From Vandiemenella viatica (Eukaryota > Arthropoda > Insecta > Orthoptera > Morabidae): a DNA stretch of 64,000 nucleotides. The position numbers were made by a program, and so were the translations under genes. The stretch is from the NCBI GenBank assembly GCA_031002005.1, contig CM061919.1, forward strand, positions 177,489,121 through 177,553,120, given 5' to 3'. Position 1 is the stretch's first letter; the number at the start of each line of letters is the position of its first letter. A model generated the notes under the pieces. The model ran no database searches and was not told where the DNA came from. It saw only the letters and a program-made list of their open reading frames with translations. Of this stretch, positions 22,495 through 34,500 are shown in pieces.

Positions 22495-22784
22495 TGGATT
22501 TGAAGTGTAATCTTGGGGTCTTCATTAGTTTCTCCGGGGGTGTATCGCTGAGTTCAATCTCCTCATACTTTTATCTGTCACGCATAACCCAAATAAGACA
22601 ATACGATTAACACACACTCACCTGTACATGTAATCTCCTTTTTCTTGAACCGTTATATTGGTGAGTACCTTTTCTTCGGAAATTTAAATTGGGATTTTTT
22701 CCCCATGCCTACACCAGTGACGGAAGCGTATTTGAGTGTTTATCGTTTTGAGTGGACGACTGTGATTCGTGTTAATTCTATTGT

Positions 22785-23100
22785 GATTGAATGAAACATG
22801 TAAGAAGCGAGAGGCTGAGATCCAATCCCGGACAATTCGGGCCTACTCTTCCGAAGGGCACCTGGCCCGCCAAGCTTAACTTTGCTATCCGACGGACGAA
22901 CACCATCAACCGTACCATGTGCTGTAACTTCGTACAGACTGCTGAGGGATTTGTTACTTAACCCAGGATTTTGGGGCACAATCCTGTGAATAGGAATTGT
23001 GTTTCTAACACCTCTCCTTCCCTGCCGGGAAAGTAGGGAATCGAACCAGCTAGCCTCATGTCAGGTGACGGGTACTGTCACCCTGCCGCCAACATTTAAG
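22785..23100 (-). mobile_element. tRNA-derived SINE-like repeat (another family)
   Basis: The minus strand starts near 23100 with GGCGGCAGGGTGACAGTACC and has a B box GGTTCGATTCCC at about 23048. It continues through a GC-richer body (CCCAAAATCCTGGGTTAAG, GGATTGGATCTCAGCC) to about 22785. The pol III-like head and the length of about 315 bp suggest a SINE. I cannot confirm it without a second copy; none is in the window. Confidence 0.5.
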
Positions 23101-23789
23101 CCAACAGGGTGTGAATAGGTTTAATAATGGATAAAAATATCTACCATACAGCACTAGACAACAGAAAAATAAACAAGTAGAAATTTTTGCAGGTAATACC
23201 TCTTACGCTGATCAGACGTGCTTTGTAGAACGAGCATAGCAACACGTTTAACTCAATAGCATCGACATTAATAAACTGTTTTCTTTCTGCTTTTCCTGTT
23301 GTGGTTACGTTGCCTGATGACCCTGTTGACTGAGCATGACGGTTTTCTCTCATCCAGTTACTCTATTTACGAGACTGTAACTCCGCTTGTTTCTCCATCT
23401 CCATAGTCAAGTGACTCTGTCAAACTACGAGAAGTGAGTTGTTGCTAGACGATGAACGGAAAGAAGAGTTTAATTTTTTGTGCCTGGTGTGGGATGATAG
23501 ACTTGGCTAGTGGCTGCAGAGACTAGCTGAATTGTGGATTGGGTATGAATGTGTTAAGAGAATGTTCACAAAGGCATACTGATATTCCTTGCAGCATTGT
23601 GAGGAAAATGAAGAAGTTTGTAAAAGAAAACAGTTTATCTACAGGCCAGCCCAGCCTATTGTAGCAAACATAGCGTGCCATTAACTGGAATAAATCTTTT
23701 TATTTTTATTTAGTACAAAAGTATCATTATTTGATGAAGTGAAAATACTCTTTCAGGATTGACGGAGGATTATATTCAGTAGTTCTTAA
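23101..23789. other. Unassigned sequence
   Basis: No feature recognised; short open frames only. Confidence 0.45.
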
Positions 23790-25288
23790 CCTTAAAGAGC
23801 TGCAGAAATATAAAGGGACTGGTGTAAATAAAATTACTACGAATGTCTTAAAGATAGCCGGATGTGACATTGTACCTTATCTTGAAATATTATTTAAATA
23901 AAATCTGGATACTCGCTGCTTACCAGAATACTGGAAAAAGACGATAGTGGTACCGGTACATAAAGGAGGGGTGAAAATTATAGGCCTCTATCAGTTTGAA
24001 ATCAGTGATAAGTGAATTAATGGAGAGATTGATATGCAACCACATCAGAAATGCGGAGCGTAACTGGTTTTCAAGTCGGCAACATGACTTTAGGCAAAGA
24101 TATTAATGCGAATCTCAGTTAGTAGGATAAATGCAAGATATTTCTTATGAAAAGGACAAGGGGGGCCACATTGATAGTCTAGCACTAGATCTTTCAAAGG
24201 CTGTTGACAGAGTAAGCCATAAAATGGTGGAAAATGCGGAAAAAATCATTGGAGTGGATTGGAAAGTGATGTGCTGTGTAGAAGAATTGTTAAAAACTAG
24301 AAAGCAAAAATTTAGGGTAGGAAATGCTGTATCAAAAGAAGTGGAAAAGAAAATGGGAAAGCTACGGAGTTGCGTATTGGGACCATTACTCATTATTTTA
24401 ATGAATGGTTGTGTTGACGGTTTGCTATCAGAAGTTAGGCTGTTTGCAGATGACATAATGCTATATAATAGGATCAAAACGGTAGAGGACTTTAAACAGC
24501 TGAGGGGTGATCTGGACAGGAAACCTATCTTGGTTGGTAAACATGGGACGAAGATAAATACAATGAAGAGTCAGCTTATTAGGCGCACAGATAAAAAAAA
24601 ACTAAAGGTTGATTATAATTACAAAGTGTGGAAAAATTGCTTTATGAATATTTTAAATGTAAATACCTTGGAATAAAATTTGATAACAAGCTCAACTGGG
24701 GGGGACACTGTGGACAGTTAGTAGGTTAAGGTTTCAAAATGCTGAACTTTTGGGAGAGAATTGTGAGGAGGTGTACCAGAGAATAAAGGAACTGGGTTAC
24801 AAAACTTTGGTCAGACCATTGCTTGAATGTGGTGGTGTAGTATGGTATCAAATAATGGAGTTGGAGAGGGTGCAAAGAAGGGCTATTAGATTTGTTTCTG
24901 GAAATTAACGCAGAAAACAATAAGTAACCGATATGACAAAAGAGCTGGAATGGGATTCATTGGAAGACCGGAGAAGGGTGAGGAAAGTCATGGGACTGTA
25001 CAAGGCGTATATTGGTGATGAGGCGTGAAAAGATATTGGTGTAAGAATTAAATGTAATGCATGGACGGGAGAAGATGACCATGACCACAAGCATGTACTT
25101 GATTTCAGGCACAAGGTGGGAAAGGGTCGGGGATTGGTATAAGTTACCTAGAGAAATGATGAATAATTTACCAAAAACCTTAAAAGAATTGAAAGTTGAC
25201 ATTTGTATAGGGCAAAAGTAGGTGGGTTCAGGAAAGGGGGAAATTTTTGTGCAGGAAAATTGCCATCGGATTGCAATTAAATTAAATA
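23790..25288 (+). mobile_element. CR1-like non-LTR retrotransposon copy D
   Basis: The longest copy by coverage. It starts before the RT fingers (TGVNKITTNVLKIAGCDIVP, then YWKKTIVVPVHKGGVKN) and runs through the palm. A 181-residue frame at 24131-24676 has DSLALDLSKAVDRVSHKM (first catalytic aspartate), GPLLIILMNGCVDGLLSEV and RLFADDIMLYNRI (catalytic FADD box). The thumb and C-terminal part follow in other frames to 25230. The 3' end has GCCATCGGATTGCAATTAAATTAAA: it lacks the GGAGC stem-loop loop half present in the other copies. Frameshifts and stops make it dead. Confidence 0.85.
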
Positions 25289-26399
25289 CTTAATAGTATC
25301 TTTGAAAGTGTTTACCCCGCAACAAATGATCCATTTTATAAATGTAAATTGAAACCCGAACAGTAGTTTTCTGATTTTAAATAAAAATACTGCTTTAAGT
25401 TCAAAGCATGTATAAGCAGCAGGAGGTAAAGTAGGTTAGTGGGCTCAGCTATCACAAGTGTAGGTCAGTGGACGGAAAACTGGAAATAATCTGTTCGTAT
25501 CCGCGAATATATTTGGTGTTACGAAATATACACTTTGCTGAAACAACGTGAACCAGATGATATTTAAAGAAATTCGCTGTACAATAAATGTATTAGCGAT
25601 CAGATATGATTTATATATTCAACAGTAACGTCCAATCGAGTATATGAAACCAAGGCGGCATAAATCAAACATTTCAAAATCAGTGATTGCTCATCGAACT
25701 AATTCCGGCAATTGCAGTAGTCATAGACTAACTACCTCCGTATACCTTATTGCTCACATGCAATATAATTATTTTGTAATTGTTGGTAAATTACTATTTT
25801 CGACAATGACGGCAATCACCATCTATCTGTGTCTTACGGAGGCAAGAAATCCGTTTGCTTGCAAAATGTGTGGTCTTTATACTAATACTACATTGGTTGT
25901 ATTGTTCTATTTGAGGAAAAAGTGTGGAACAATTCAGTATTTACCTAAATAGTTACGAAAACAGCCTAAAAATATAATTTCTATTACCTGTAGTTATTTC
26001 TTAGCTCAGTCTTTTTCTCTTCATTTCATAATGACGACGTTACGCCTTAAAACACTAAAATACAAAAAATCCGCATTGGGGCCAAGTCAACTTCCTAATC
26101 TAAAATTGAATTCGTTGTAATTTAACAGGTTAAGGAAAGATGTTGAATTTTAACAGGTTTACGTTAACGTCAACGTCAACGTCATTTTTTTTTTTTTTTT
26201 TTTTTTATTACGTATTTGAATATTAACGGTTAGGTTATTTTTAATCAACTTGAAGAATACTGATTAAGTATCCGTGTTGCGAAGTTGAGGGTTGACGTAA
26301 ATTAGGCCTAACAGTTTCTGTTTCCAGTTGGTTTTTTCATCGATGAATAGAAGTTCACGCGTTGACTAAGTACCTGAAATGCCAAATCTCTTCTGTATC
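25289..26399. other. Unassigned AT-rich sequence
   Basis: A 102-residue plus-strand open frame (25644-25952) shows no known domain. AACGTC is repeated three times just before a T run (26166-26206). Nothing else recognised. Confidence 0.45.
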
Positions 26400-27781
26400 G
26401 CCCGAAATAGTGTAAATCAGTTTGACATCAGCGGTAGGTAAATTAATGGAAAGATTGATATGCAACCACATCAGAAATATATGTGAGGAACGTAAGTGAT
26501 TTTCAAGCAGGAAACATGGGTTCAGGCAAGGATATTCATGCGAATCTCAGTTGGTGGGATATATGCAAGATATTTCAGATGAAATGGACAAGGGAGGCCA
26601 AGTTGATAGTGTAGCACTAGATCTGTCAAAGGCGTTTGACATAGTTAGCCACAAAATGGTAGTAAATAAGGTAAAAACCATTTGAGTGGATGAGAAAGTG
26701 ATTTGCTGGGTAGAAGAATTTTTAAAATGCAGAAAACAGAAAGTTAGGGTAGGAAATGCAGTATCAAAAGAAGTGGAAGTAAAAATGGGTGTGCCGCAGG
26801 GTAGCGTATTGGGACCATTGCTATTCATTATTCTAATGAATAATTGAGTTGATTGTTTACTATGTGAAATTAGATTGTTTGCAGATGACATAATGCTATA
26901 TAAAAGAATCAAAACGATAGAGGATTGTAAACAGTTGGAGGGTGATCTGGACAGGATATCTAGTTGGGTTTGTAAACATGAAATGAAGATAAATGCAAAG
27001 AAGAGTCAGCTTATTAGATACACAAATAAAAAACAAAAGGTTAATTATGGATATAAGGTGGGGAAAGAATTGCTTACTGAAGACTTGAAATGTAAATATC
27101 TTGGCATTACATTTGATAACAAGCTTAACTGGGCAGGTCACATTGGACAGGTGGTAGGAAAAGGTTTCAAAATTCTGCACTTGTTGGAGAGAGTGATGAG
27201 GGGATGCACGAGAGAAGTAAAGGAATTTGGTTACAAATCTTTGGTCAGACCATTGCTCGAATATGGTGGTGTAGTATGGGACCCTCATTTTACGTATCAA
27301 ATACAGGGTTTGGAGAGGGTGCAAAGAAGGGCTGCTAGATTTGTTTCTGGAAATTATTGCAGAATGCAATCAGTGACGGATATGATAAAGGAGCTGGAGT
27401 GGGATTCACTGCAAGACAGGAGGAGGATCATGGGAGTGTACAGGGCATATACTGGCGATGAGGCATGGAAAGATATTGCAATAGGTATGAAAAGTAGTTC
27501 ATGGAAGGGACAAGATGACCATGACCACAAGCTGGCACTCGATTTCAGGCACAAGGGTGTGGGAAGATTCTCTTTTTTAGGTAAGGGTGTCAGGGATTGG
27601 AATGAGTTACCAAGAGAAATGATGAATAACTTACCGAAAACGTTGAAAGAATTTAAAGATAAAATTTGTAGAGGGCAAATATAGATGGGTGCAGGATAGG
27701 GGGAAGATGGGGGTGTAGGGAAATTGCCACCGGAGCCTGTGCTCCATTGCAATTAAACTAAATTAAATTAAATTAAATTAA
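26400..27781 (+). mobile_element. CR1-like non-LTR retrotransposon copy E, best preserved
   Basis: Truncated within the RT fingers (first match near 26400, KLMERLICNHIRN). It runs uninterrupted at nucleotide level to the canonical 3' end: GCCACC, stem-loop GGAGCCTGTGCTCC at 27732-27745, CATTGCAATTAAACT and a (TTAAA)n tail to about 27781. It is the reference copy for the family in this window. The tail is a short-unit repeat, not poly(A). Confidence 0.9.
26547..27684 (+). pseudogene. CR1-like reverse transcriptase, C-terminal half (copy E)
   Basis: A 269-residue open frame (26875-27684) begins at the catalytic box RLFADDIMLYKRI and carries the thumb (WVCKHEMKINAKKSQLIR), YLGITFDNKLNWAGHIGQ, RPLLEYGGVVWDPHFTYQ, VQRRAARFVSGNY and the C-terminal block LDFRHKGVGRFSFLGKGVRD to a natural stop. 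Upstream, in broken frames, are DSVALDLSKAFDIVSHKMV (26603-26660) and MGVPQGSVLGPLLFIILMNN (about 26786-26845), so the palm is complete but split by stops (TGA at about 26683 and 26845). The endonuclease and ORF1 are missing. It is non-functional and recently inserted relative to copies B, F and G. Confidence 0.88.
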
Positions 27782-28888
27782 AATCTGTAGTTTACTTGGC
27801 GGCACCGGACAACAGTAGCAGATTGATGGGGGAACGTACAAAACAGAGTACTTTGATGTCTACATCAGATGAAAACTGGTTTGATTGATTGCAAAAATAG
27901 ATAAATTAATAAAAGTTTATATAATTTCCACATGTGTCTTTAATTTTCGGAATTTTCATAAATATTTTGATATATTTTGGGAGTGTTTATGGAAATTACT
28001 GACTTTAGACAAAAATATCGATATTATTTCACGATAAATATCGATACTATTTCTAAATTTCAATAAGATATTTATAGATATATAGCATTGATAGCTGAGT
28101 GAAAGTAAAAAGGCACCGTTTCCGTTTGCGTATGGAACCGTGAAAACGATATTCTACGCTCATTTGGCAATTGGAAGAATAAAGACGTCTTTTCAACTGT
28201 CGGCCTGAAAGTCTCCGTATATCTCTGTTACAGCGTGGTACACATGCGCTTTTACGGACAGCGATGACCTGTTTCCCTAACTAGAGCATCAACTTGTCTT
28301 CCCCTTGCGCTGAGTACCAAAGATAATTTCGAGTGATGTACAGGGAACGGAGACCTCCTATCAGTAATGGGCAGTTCTTTTACTACACCATCAATGAGTA
28401 TCTAAACTGCAGGTAGTAAACAGAAGCATACGGCTCTCAGCGGGATAAAGGATATCATCAGTGGAACATAACTTCGGTATCGCGAAAAGCCGTGCTTAGT
28501 CTCATGTCCTTTAAAAGGCTTTTAGTGCTTTCAGTCGCAGTGGATATCGGTGCTTTTACAACTATTTCTGCCTGCTGGAGTTTCGGATTATTGCATAGTA
28601 GGAGCTTCAGATAAGAGTAATGAAAGACCTGACGAGAGACAAAGTGGAAAGGTCCCTCCATATCGTGCGTGGTTGCATCTTTTCAGAGACCGAATTTTTA
28701 TATTATTTTTTTGTTACAAAAAATCCCAACACTTTTTTTTTCGACACAGCTATATTTTTTGTAACTTTCCAATCAGCCCACTGAATGTTGCAAAGAAACA
28801 ATAATACATTTTCCACCTAAAAAATAATTTTGGACTTTTTTTATTAATATTTACGAGGATTCAGACCCAAATGTGTGAGCTCATTGCG
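27782..28888. other. Unassigned sequence; ATCGATAT-rich block at 27960-28085
   Basis: The block at 27960-28085 (AAAAATATCGATATTATTTC, ATAAATATCGATACTATTTC) resembles the subterminal repeats of the hAT MITE at 6016-6955 but lacks its ends, so it may be an end-less fragment of that family. The remaining 800 bp shows nothing recognisable. Confidence 0.4.
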
Positions 28889-28891
28889 TTA

Positions 28892-29150
28892 GGGGGCATC
28901 CATAAATTACGTGAGGTGTTTTTCCGGCTTTCCGGACCTCCCCCCCCCTCTGGTGAGACTTCATGAGATCTGGTCCGACCCCCCCCCCCCCCTACAAATA
29001 TCCGTCGCAACATTTTGAGATTTTTTTTTTTGCTCTACAGTCCAACAAAAATTTCCAAAACCTCGCGTGAGATTTCCGTTGACCCCCCTCCCCCTTGGTG
29101 AGAGGACCCCCCCCCCCCTATATCACCTCACGTAATCTATGGACGCCCCC
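28892..29150. mobile_element. 259-bp MITE with TTA target duplication (Harbinger-like)
   Basis: The ends GGGGGCATCCATAAATTACG (28892) and its near-complement CGTAATCTATGGACGCCCCC (to 29150) are inverted, with GTGAGGTG/CACCTCAC extending them inwards. TTA flanks both sides (28889-28891 and 29151-29153). The interior is C-rich with three poly(C) runs. I recognise the GTCCATAAATTACGTGA end as common in insect genomes; the superfamily is inferred from the TTA duplication. Confidence 0.85.
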
Positions 29151-29159
29151 TTAGTGGAT

Positions 29160-29300
29160 CTGGGAGGTACAACGGCACCAGGTTCGAGATCTGGCCGTCC
29201 TGATTGTGCTTTTTAGGCGGTTTCCCGTAATGATCTTCGCGAATGCTGGGACGGTCCTCCATCTCCGCCTCATAAACTACACATTTCCCAAACAAAAATT
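29160..29300 (+). mobile_element. SINE-like fragment with B box
   Basis: CACCAGGTTCGAGATCTGGC (29177-29196) is a B-box-like hairpin. It is followed by AGGCGGTTTCCCGTAATGAT and GCGAATGCTGGGACGGTCCT, which parallel the GTTTTCCATGGTTTCCC and GCAAATGCCGGGATGCTTCC blocks of SINE family 1. It is a diverged or related SINE without a clear head, tail or TSD. Confidence 0.45.
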
Positions 29301-30065
29301 ATCATACATAACACGAAATGTTACGCGTTTCACAGACAAATGGCAATACAATCTTTCCTCCTATAGATTAAGTACGCTGGGTCTAACAAACCCGTTTTGA
29401 ATTCGGGCAGGACACAGGTCCTTCCCCTCATTCTCATGATTCACACTGACAACCTGTGTATAACATGGAGTCGGTGGTTCGTGGTTCTTATCTGTCCGGA
29501 TCGAGAAAAGCAATTAGGGAAATTCCTGTTTTTCTGTGGCAATTATAGTAATTTTATCTAATTTATTTGTAATTATCTGAAAGTTGGTTTATGTAAAAAT
29601 TTCAGCTGTCAAGAAAGTTTTATAAGAATTTCTAGATTCTAAATGGCGCAAAATTCGAAACTTCGGAAACTGTTGCTTAGGCCAAAATTTGAGACCCTAA
29701 ATAATTAATATTTCTAAGATACAACAGTAATTATTTTGTGTCTCTATTAATTAAGGGTAATTTCAGAGGTATTTTCGGATTGATTTGGCTTATCGGTGTG
29801 ATGTATACCAAGAACAGTTTAATTTTATTGGCAGCGGCTATTTAATCTCCGAGTTATGAGCTGTTAGGTTTTTTGTTAACTACAGCCTCATTTCTCTGCA
29901 ATCTTTAATGTATATAATACAATGTGCAGAGTGGTTGTGAATAGAGCATCCAAAAATGATATAGTACAAGGAAATGTATTTAGCTTTCTAGGTTGATTTC
30001 GAAACAGACCTTCTAGAAACACCCAGCAAGAACAGTCGTCGAAATAGTTTTAATAGAGCAACGAG
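29301..30065. other. Unassigned AT-rich sequence
   Basis: No feature recognised upstream of the Tx1-like element. Confidence 0.45.
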
Positions 30066-30087
30066 AAGCGGCCTAGTGCCTCAGTGG

Positions 30088-30121
30088 TCAGTTCGCATCG
30101 AGCCGCCGTCGCGTGCGGTTG
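30088..30121 (+). promoter_or_regulatory. Internal core promoter of the Tx1-like retrotransposon (Inr + DPE)
   Basis: TCAGTT at 30088-30093 matches the arthropod initiator TCAGTY with A+1 at 30090. GGTTG at 30117-30121 is at +28 to +32 and fits the DPE consensus RGWYV at the exact required spacing. TATA-less Inr/DPE promoters starting at the first base of the element are known from insect non-LTR retrotransposons. It lies about 105 bp before the ORF1 start. Activity is not shown. Confidence 0.6.
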
Positions 30122-30195
30122 CTCGATACTTTCCTCAAGCGAGGTTCAGTGAGTGTATCAGTGAAAACTTTGCTTGTGTGTTACGATAGTGGAAA

Positions 30196-31587
30196 ATGGA
30201 ATCGACGATACGAAAGAATACACTGAAATTCGCGTTCGACGCAAAGGAGACAAGACCACGTGCATATGACTTCCATGAATGGCTGTATGAAAAATTTAAT
30301 TTGACAGACGCGGATGTATACGGAATCCAAATGGACTTCTTGACTTATGCGGTATACGTTAAAATGACAAATGACAACTTGTGCAATACTATCGTAGAGA
30401 AAACTGGAGGAAAAGCCGACTACCAGAACCCAGACGGAACCGTAAGTACCGTATATATAAGCCACGCAGGGCTGGGGCTACGATCAGTAAGAGTTTTTAA
30501 TGTACCATTTGAAATTAGTAATGCTAGTGTAACGGCAGCAATCTGAAACTAGGGTGAAATAATAACGGCGACAGACGAAAAATGGAATCCTAAGTTCAGA
30601 TTCCAAGCAAACAATGGCATACGGTGTGTAAAAATTGATTTAAAAAAACATATACCTTCCTATATAATGATACAGGGTTTCAAAGCACTAATAATATATG
30701 AGGGACAACCGCGCACATGCTCTGTTTGCAATGAACCAGGACATCTAAGATCTGAGTGTACAAAACGCCGACCATTACAACTTCCAAGAGTAAAATTGTC
30801 AACAACTTCAGAAACTATAACAGCAAATACTGCAATCGCGGAAGCCAGTAAGGAAAATAGCAACACAGCGACTTATGTAGAAGCCACGGCACAAGTCAAC
30901 AGTGGAAACATAGGCCACACTGTAACATCAGCATGTGAGCCACACACAGAAACGTTGGAAAACACGGTAAACATGGAGATCGATGTAGAGGATAACTCGG
31001 AACAGCACGGCGGGAAACAGGAAACACAAGCCGAAAAATCTGGACAAGAAAAAGAGGAAAATGAAGTACAAGAACCGGAACAGAAATTACATGAAAAAGA
31101 AATAGAAGAAGAGAGTATCCCAGAACATGTCATACACATAGAAACATTTACAAATAAAACAATTCACCAGGCAGAAGAAGATTCCGAAACAAAACAACGG
31201 ATTGAAATGTGCAGCTCAACGATCAATAACAAAGCCGAGGAAGAAATATGCGAGAAAAGAATAACAAGACAATCTAGCAGAAGTGTAAATAAGGATGGTG
31301 CCAATACCGTAAGTCAATACATAGCAAAAAAACGCCGAGCTCTCAGTGAACGACTCGAAAATAACGGCAAACCAACACAAAGAATAGCAGAGAAAGTAGA
31401 AAGAACAACAAATAACGCCAAACCAAGACAGGAAGAAGAAGAAGAAGAAACAACCAAAGCGAGAAAGGAAGGACAAGACACACCGAAATACGTAAACGAT
31501 CAAAATATAAGAGAAGAAGATAAACCAAAACCCCTCAGTAAAGACAGCTGGTATGAGGAAGTAATGGAGGGATTTGGTGAGACGTAA
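30196..31587 (+). pseudogene. ORF1 (gag-like, CCHC zinc knuckle) of the Tx1-like retrotransposon
   Basis: One frame of 463 codons broken by two stops four codons apart region-wise, TGA at 30544-30546 and TAG at 30550-30552; the ATG at 30196 (AAAATGGAA) is a plausible start. The N-terminal part (MESTIRKNTLKFAFDA, MDFLTYAVYVKM) resembles the RNA-binding fold region of insect LINE gag-like proteins. It is followed by one perfect retroviral-type knuckle CSVCNEPGHLRSEC (C-x2-C-x4-H-x4-C, about 30721-30762). The last 270 residues are strongly charged (many Glu, Lys, Thr), including a run of five Glu, and likely disordered. The family role is packaging of element RNA. The ORF ends 8 nt before ORF2. 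Confidence 0.88.
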
Positions 31588-31595
31588 AATAACCA

Positions 31596-34500
31596 ATGAT
31601 AAGCAATCAAAGTTACAGCATCGCAACTATAAATATGAACAGATTAATTACGCCACTCAAAATAAAATTCCTATCGGATTATATTAAACAAAACAGTATT
31701 GACATTGCAATGCTACAAGAAGTGACTTTTACCGAAATAAACATCCCTGGATACGATGGAATAATCAACTACTCCAAAGAAACCAACACGGGAACGGCAC
31801 TTGTGATTAGAGAGGGAATTGAGACGATTAGTACAGAAACATTAACAAACGGCAGGGCCATTGCAACTACAATACATAACACGCGAATAATCAATGTTTA
31901 CGCGCCCTCTGGCAATAATAATCGAGCCGAAAGAGCATACTTCTACAAAACAGAGCTACCCTATCTCCTGCGAAATAAAACAGGCGCAATAATAATGGGA
32001 GGTGACTTTAATTGTGTACTAAGCCAAAAAGATCAAACCACAAATTTCAACGGGTGCAGGGAGCTGACAAACCTCATTCGAGGGATGGACTTTCACGACG
32101 CATGGGAATACATTCACGGAAATGCCACAGCCTACACATATGTCTAAAGCACCTCGGCAAGCCGACTCGACAGGATCTACGTAACGGAGACTCTCCGGAC
32201 CAAAACAACCAGTGCAAACATTTTTCCTCTAAGCTTTTCAGATGACAACAGTATGCAATGCACTGTCAACATGCAGAGGCAGCTAGTTAGCAGAGGCAAA
32301 GGATTCTGGAAATGTAACATCTCTATGCTTGAAGACCCGGCGCTAGACGAAGAAATCAAAAGTGTCTGGGACGAATGTCTAAAAAACTGTAAAAAATATA
32401 AAAGCACACTATCTTTGTGGGTCGAACATGTGAAACCGAAACTAAAACGAACATTAATCTCCTGGGGGACACAAAAGAACTATTGGATAAAGGGCACAAT
32501 TGAGTATTATTACAGATGCATCAAGGAATTATACCAAGAGCCCACCATAACTGTCGATACTAACATAAAAATAAAAAAATACAAAGCCAAGATCCTATCC
32601 TTACAAAATATGCAAGCAAATAAACTTCTGACAACTTCAAAACCGGCTGACATCGCAACCAAAGAAACGGCAGCCTTGTACCACCTTATAAGGTGCACAA
32701 AAAGAGGAAAAAAACTTTAATAACCAATATCATTAAAGAAAATGGTGAAAACGTCAAGGACGGAAGAGATATAATTAAAGAAATTACTACGCACTATAAA
32801 AATATTTTTAAGTCAACTCCAACCAGTACGGAGGCAATCGCCGAGTTAATATCCAACTCAAGTAACACAGCAAGTGTGGAAGAATCGGCAACTCTAACAA
32901 GAATTTTTGACCAGGACGAAATCCATGCATCAATAAACAAAGCAGCAAGAGGGAAATCCCCAGGGCCGGATGGGGTACCCATAGAATTTTACATTCATTA
33001 CTGGCCCATGCTGAGAAATAAGTTAACAGAGATTCTAAACGACTTATGGACAGAGGAGAATCTTCCCACCGCCTTCACAGAGGGCATCATAGTGCTAGTA
33101 CCCAAAGGCAACCAGATCAAACAAATCAATGAAATACGACCAATAACTTTGTTAAATTCAGACTTTAAAATACTAACAAGAATCCTGAAAACTAGACTGG
33201 AACCCCTTATGGAGAAAATCTTAGGACCTCATCAAACCAGTGCTATCCCCGGACATAGCATCTTAAATACTGTGTGCGAATACCGTGATATCATCAGCAT
33301 AACCGCAGAAAACCAAACTCCATCAGCTTTACTATTCCTCGATTTTGAAAAAGCTTTTGACCGAATTGAACATAATTACCTCCTAAAAATCATGGAACAT
33401 AAAGGAGTTGGCTCTCCATCCGTGGAAGTAATAAAGAAAATAATTACAAACACATATTCAAAACTCCTTATAAACGGACACCTGTCAGCGCCCGTCAAGA
33501 TAGAAAGATCGATAAGACAAGGATGCCCGCTATCAATGATCCTGTACGCACTGGCAACGGAACCCCTGCTTGAGAAATGTCACCAAAGTTTAACAGGCAT
33601 TTATCTAAACGGATACAAATTTACATGCAGAGGATACGCAGACGACATCTGTATAGCCGAAACTTCAGCGGAGGACATCCAAAAAACGCGGGAAATAATC
33701 ACAACGTTCACGGAAGCAACAGGCGTAAAACTTAACCCAAAGAAAACTGCACTGCTCCAAATAAGTGTGGTAGAGATCCCACCTCCAACAGACATCTGGT
33801 ACGAGCAAGTAGAAGAACATAAGACATTAGGGATTATTTTTCAAAAGAACATTTTGAAAACAATAACTAAAAACTGGCTCATAACACTACCAAAAATTAG
33901 GGCTGTTATAAACATGCACTGTGATAGAGATCTGGATGCAATACAGAAGGCAAAAATCGCAAAAGTGTCTTTATTGAGTAAAATGGTTTACATCGCCCAG
34001 GTACTGCCGATACCCGACACAATTGCAGATCGGATACAGAATCTGCTCGGGTGGTTTGCAAGCAGGGGTAAGATCTTTAAAACAGCGTTCAAAACAATGA
34101 CTCTACCCCTAGGTAAAGGAGGCATAGGAATGATAAGCGTACGCGAAAGATGCTGCGCATTATTCCTCAAAAGAACCATAACGACAGCGGAAAATGACCC
34201 AAACGGTCCAACAAGTTATCTGATGAACGAAACAAAACCAGTCACTGAGGAAATACCTTTCAACATGGCCTCGATAAAGTTCACCTTACCACATATGAGA
34301 AAATTTCACCTCCAAACAACTTATGCAAAAACCAAAGGATGCACCCTGTACAACAAGACAACAAAAGAAATCTACAAAATAATCAACACATCTAACCACA
34401 GAAATAAAATCGAAACTAAAAATCCACAATACAACTGGAGCAACATCTGGAAAAATATAACGAAAAAAACTCTAAACACTAAAACACAATCCTTGTGGTA

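Noticed and set aside
30873..31626. Minus-strand open frames rich in Phe, Ser and Cys
   Set aside because: Antisense shadows of the charged ORF1 region of the Tx1-like element.
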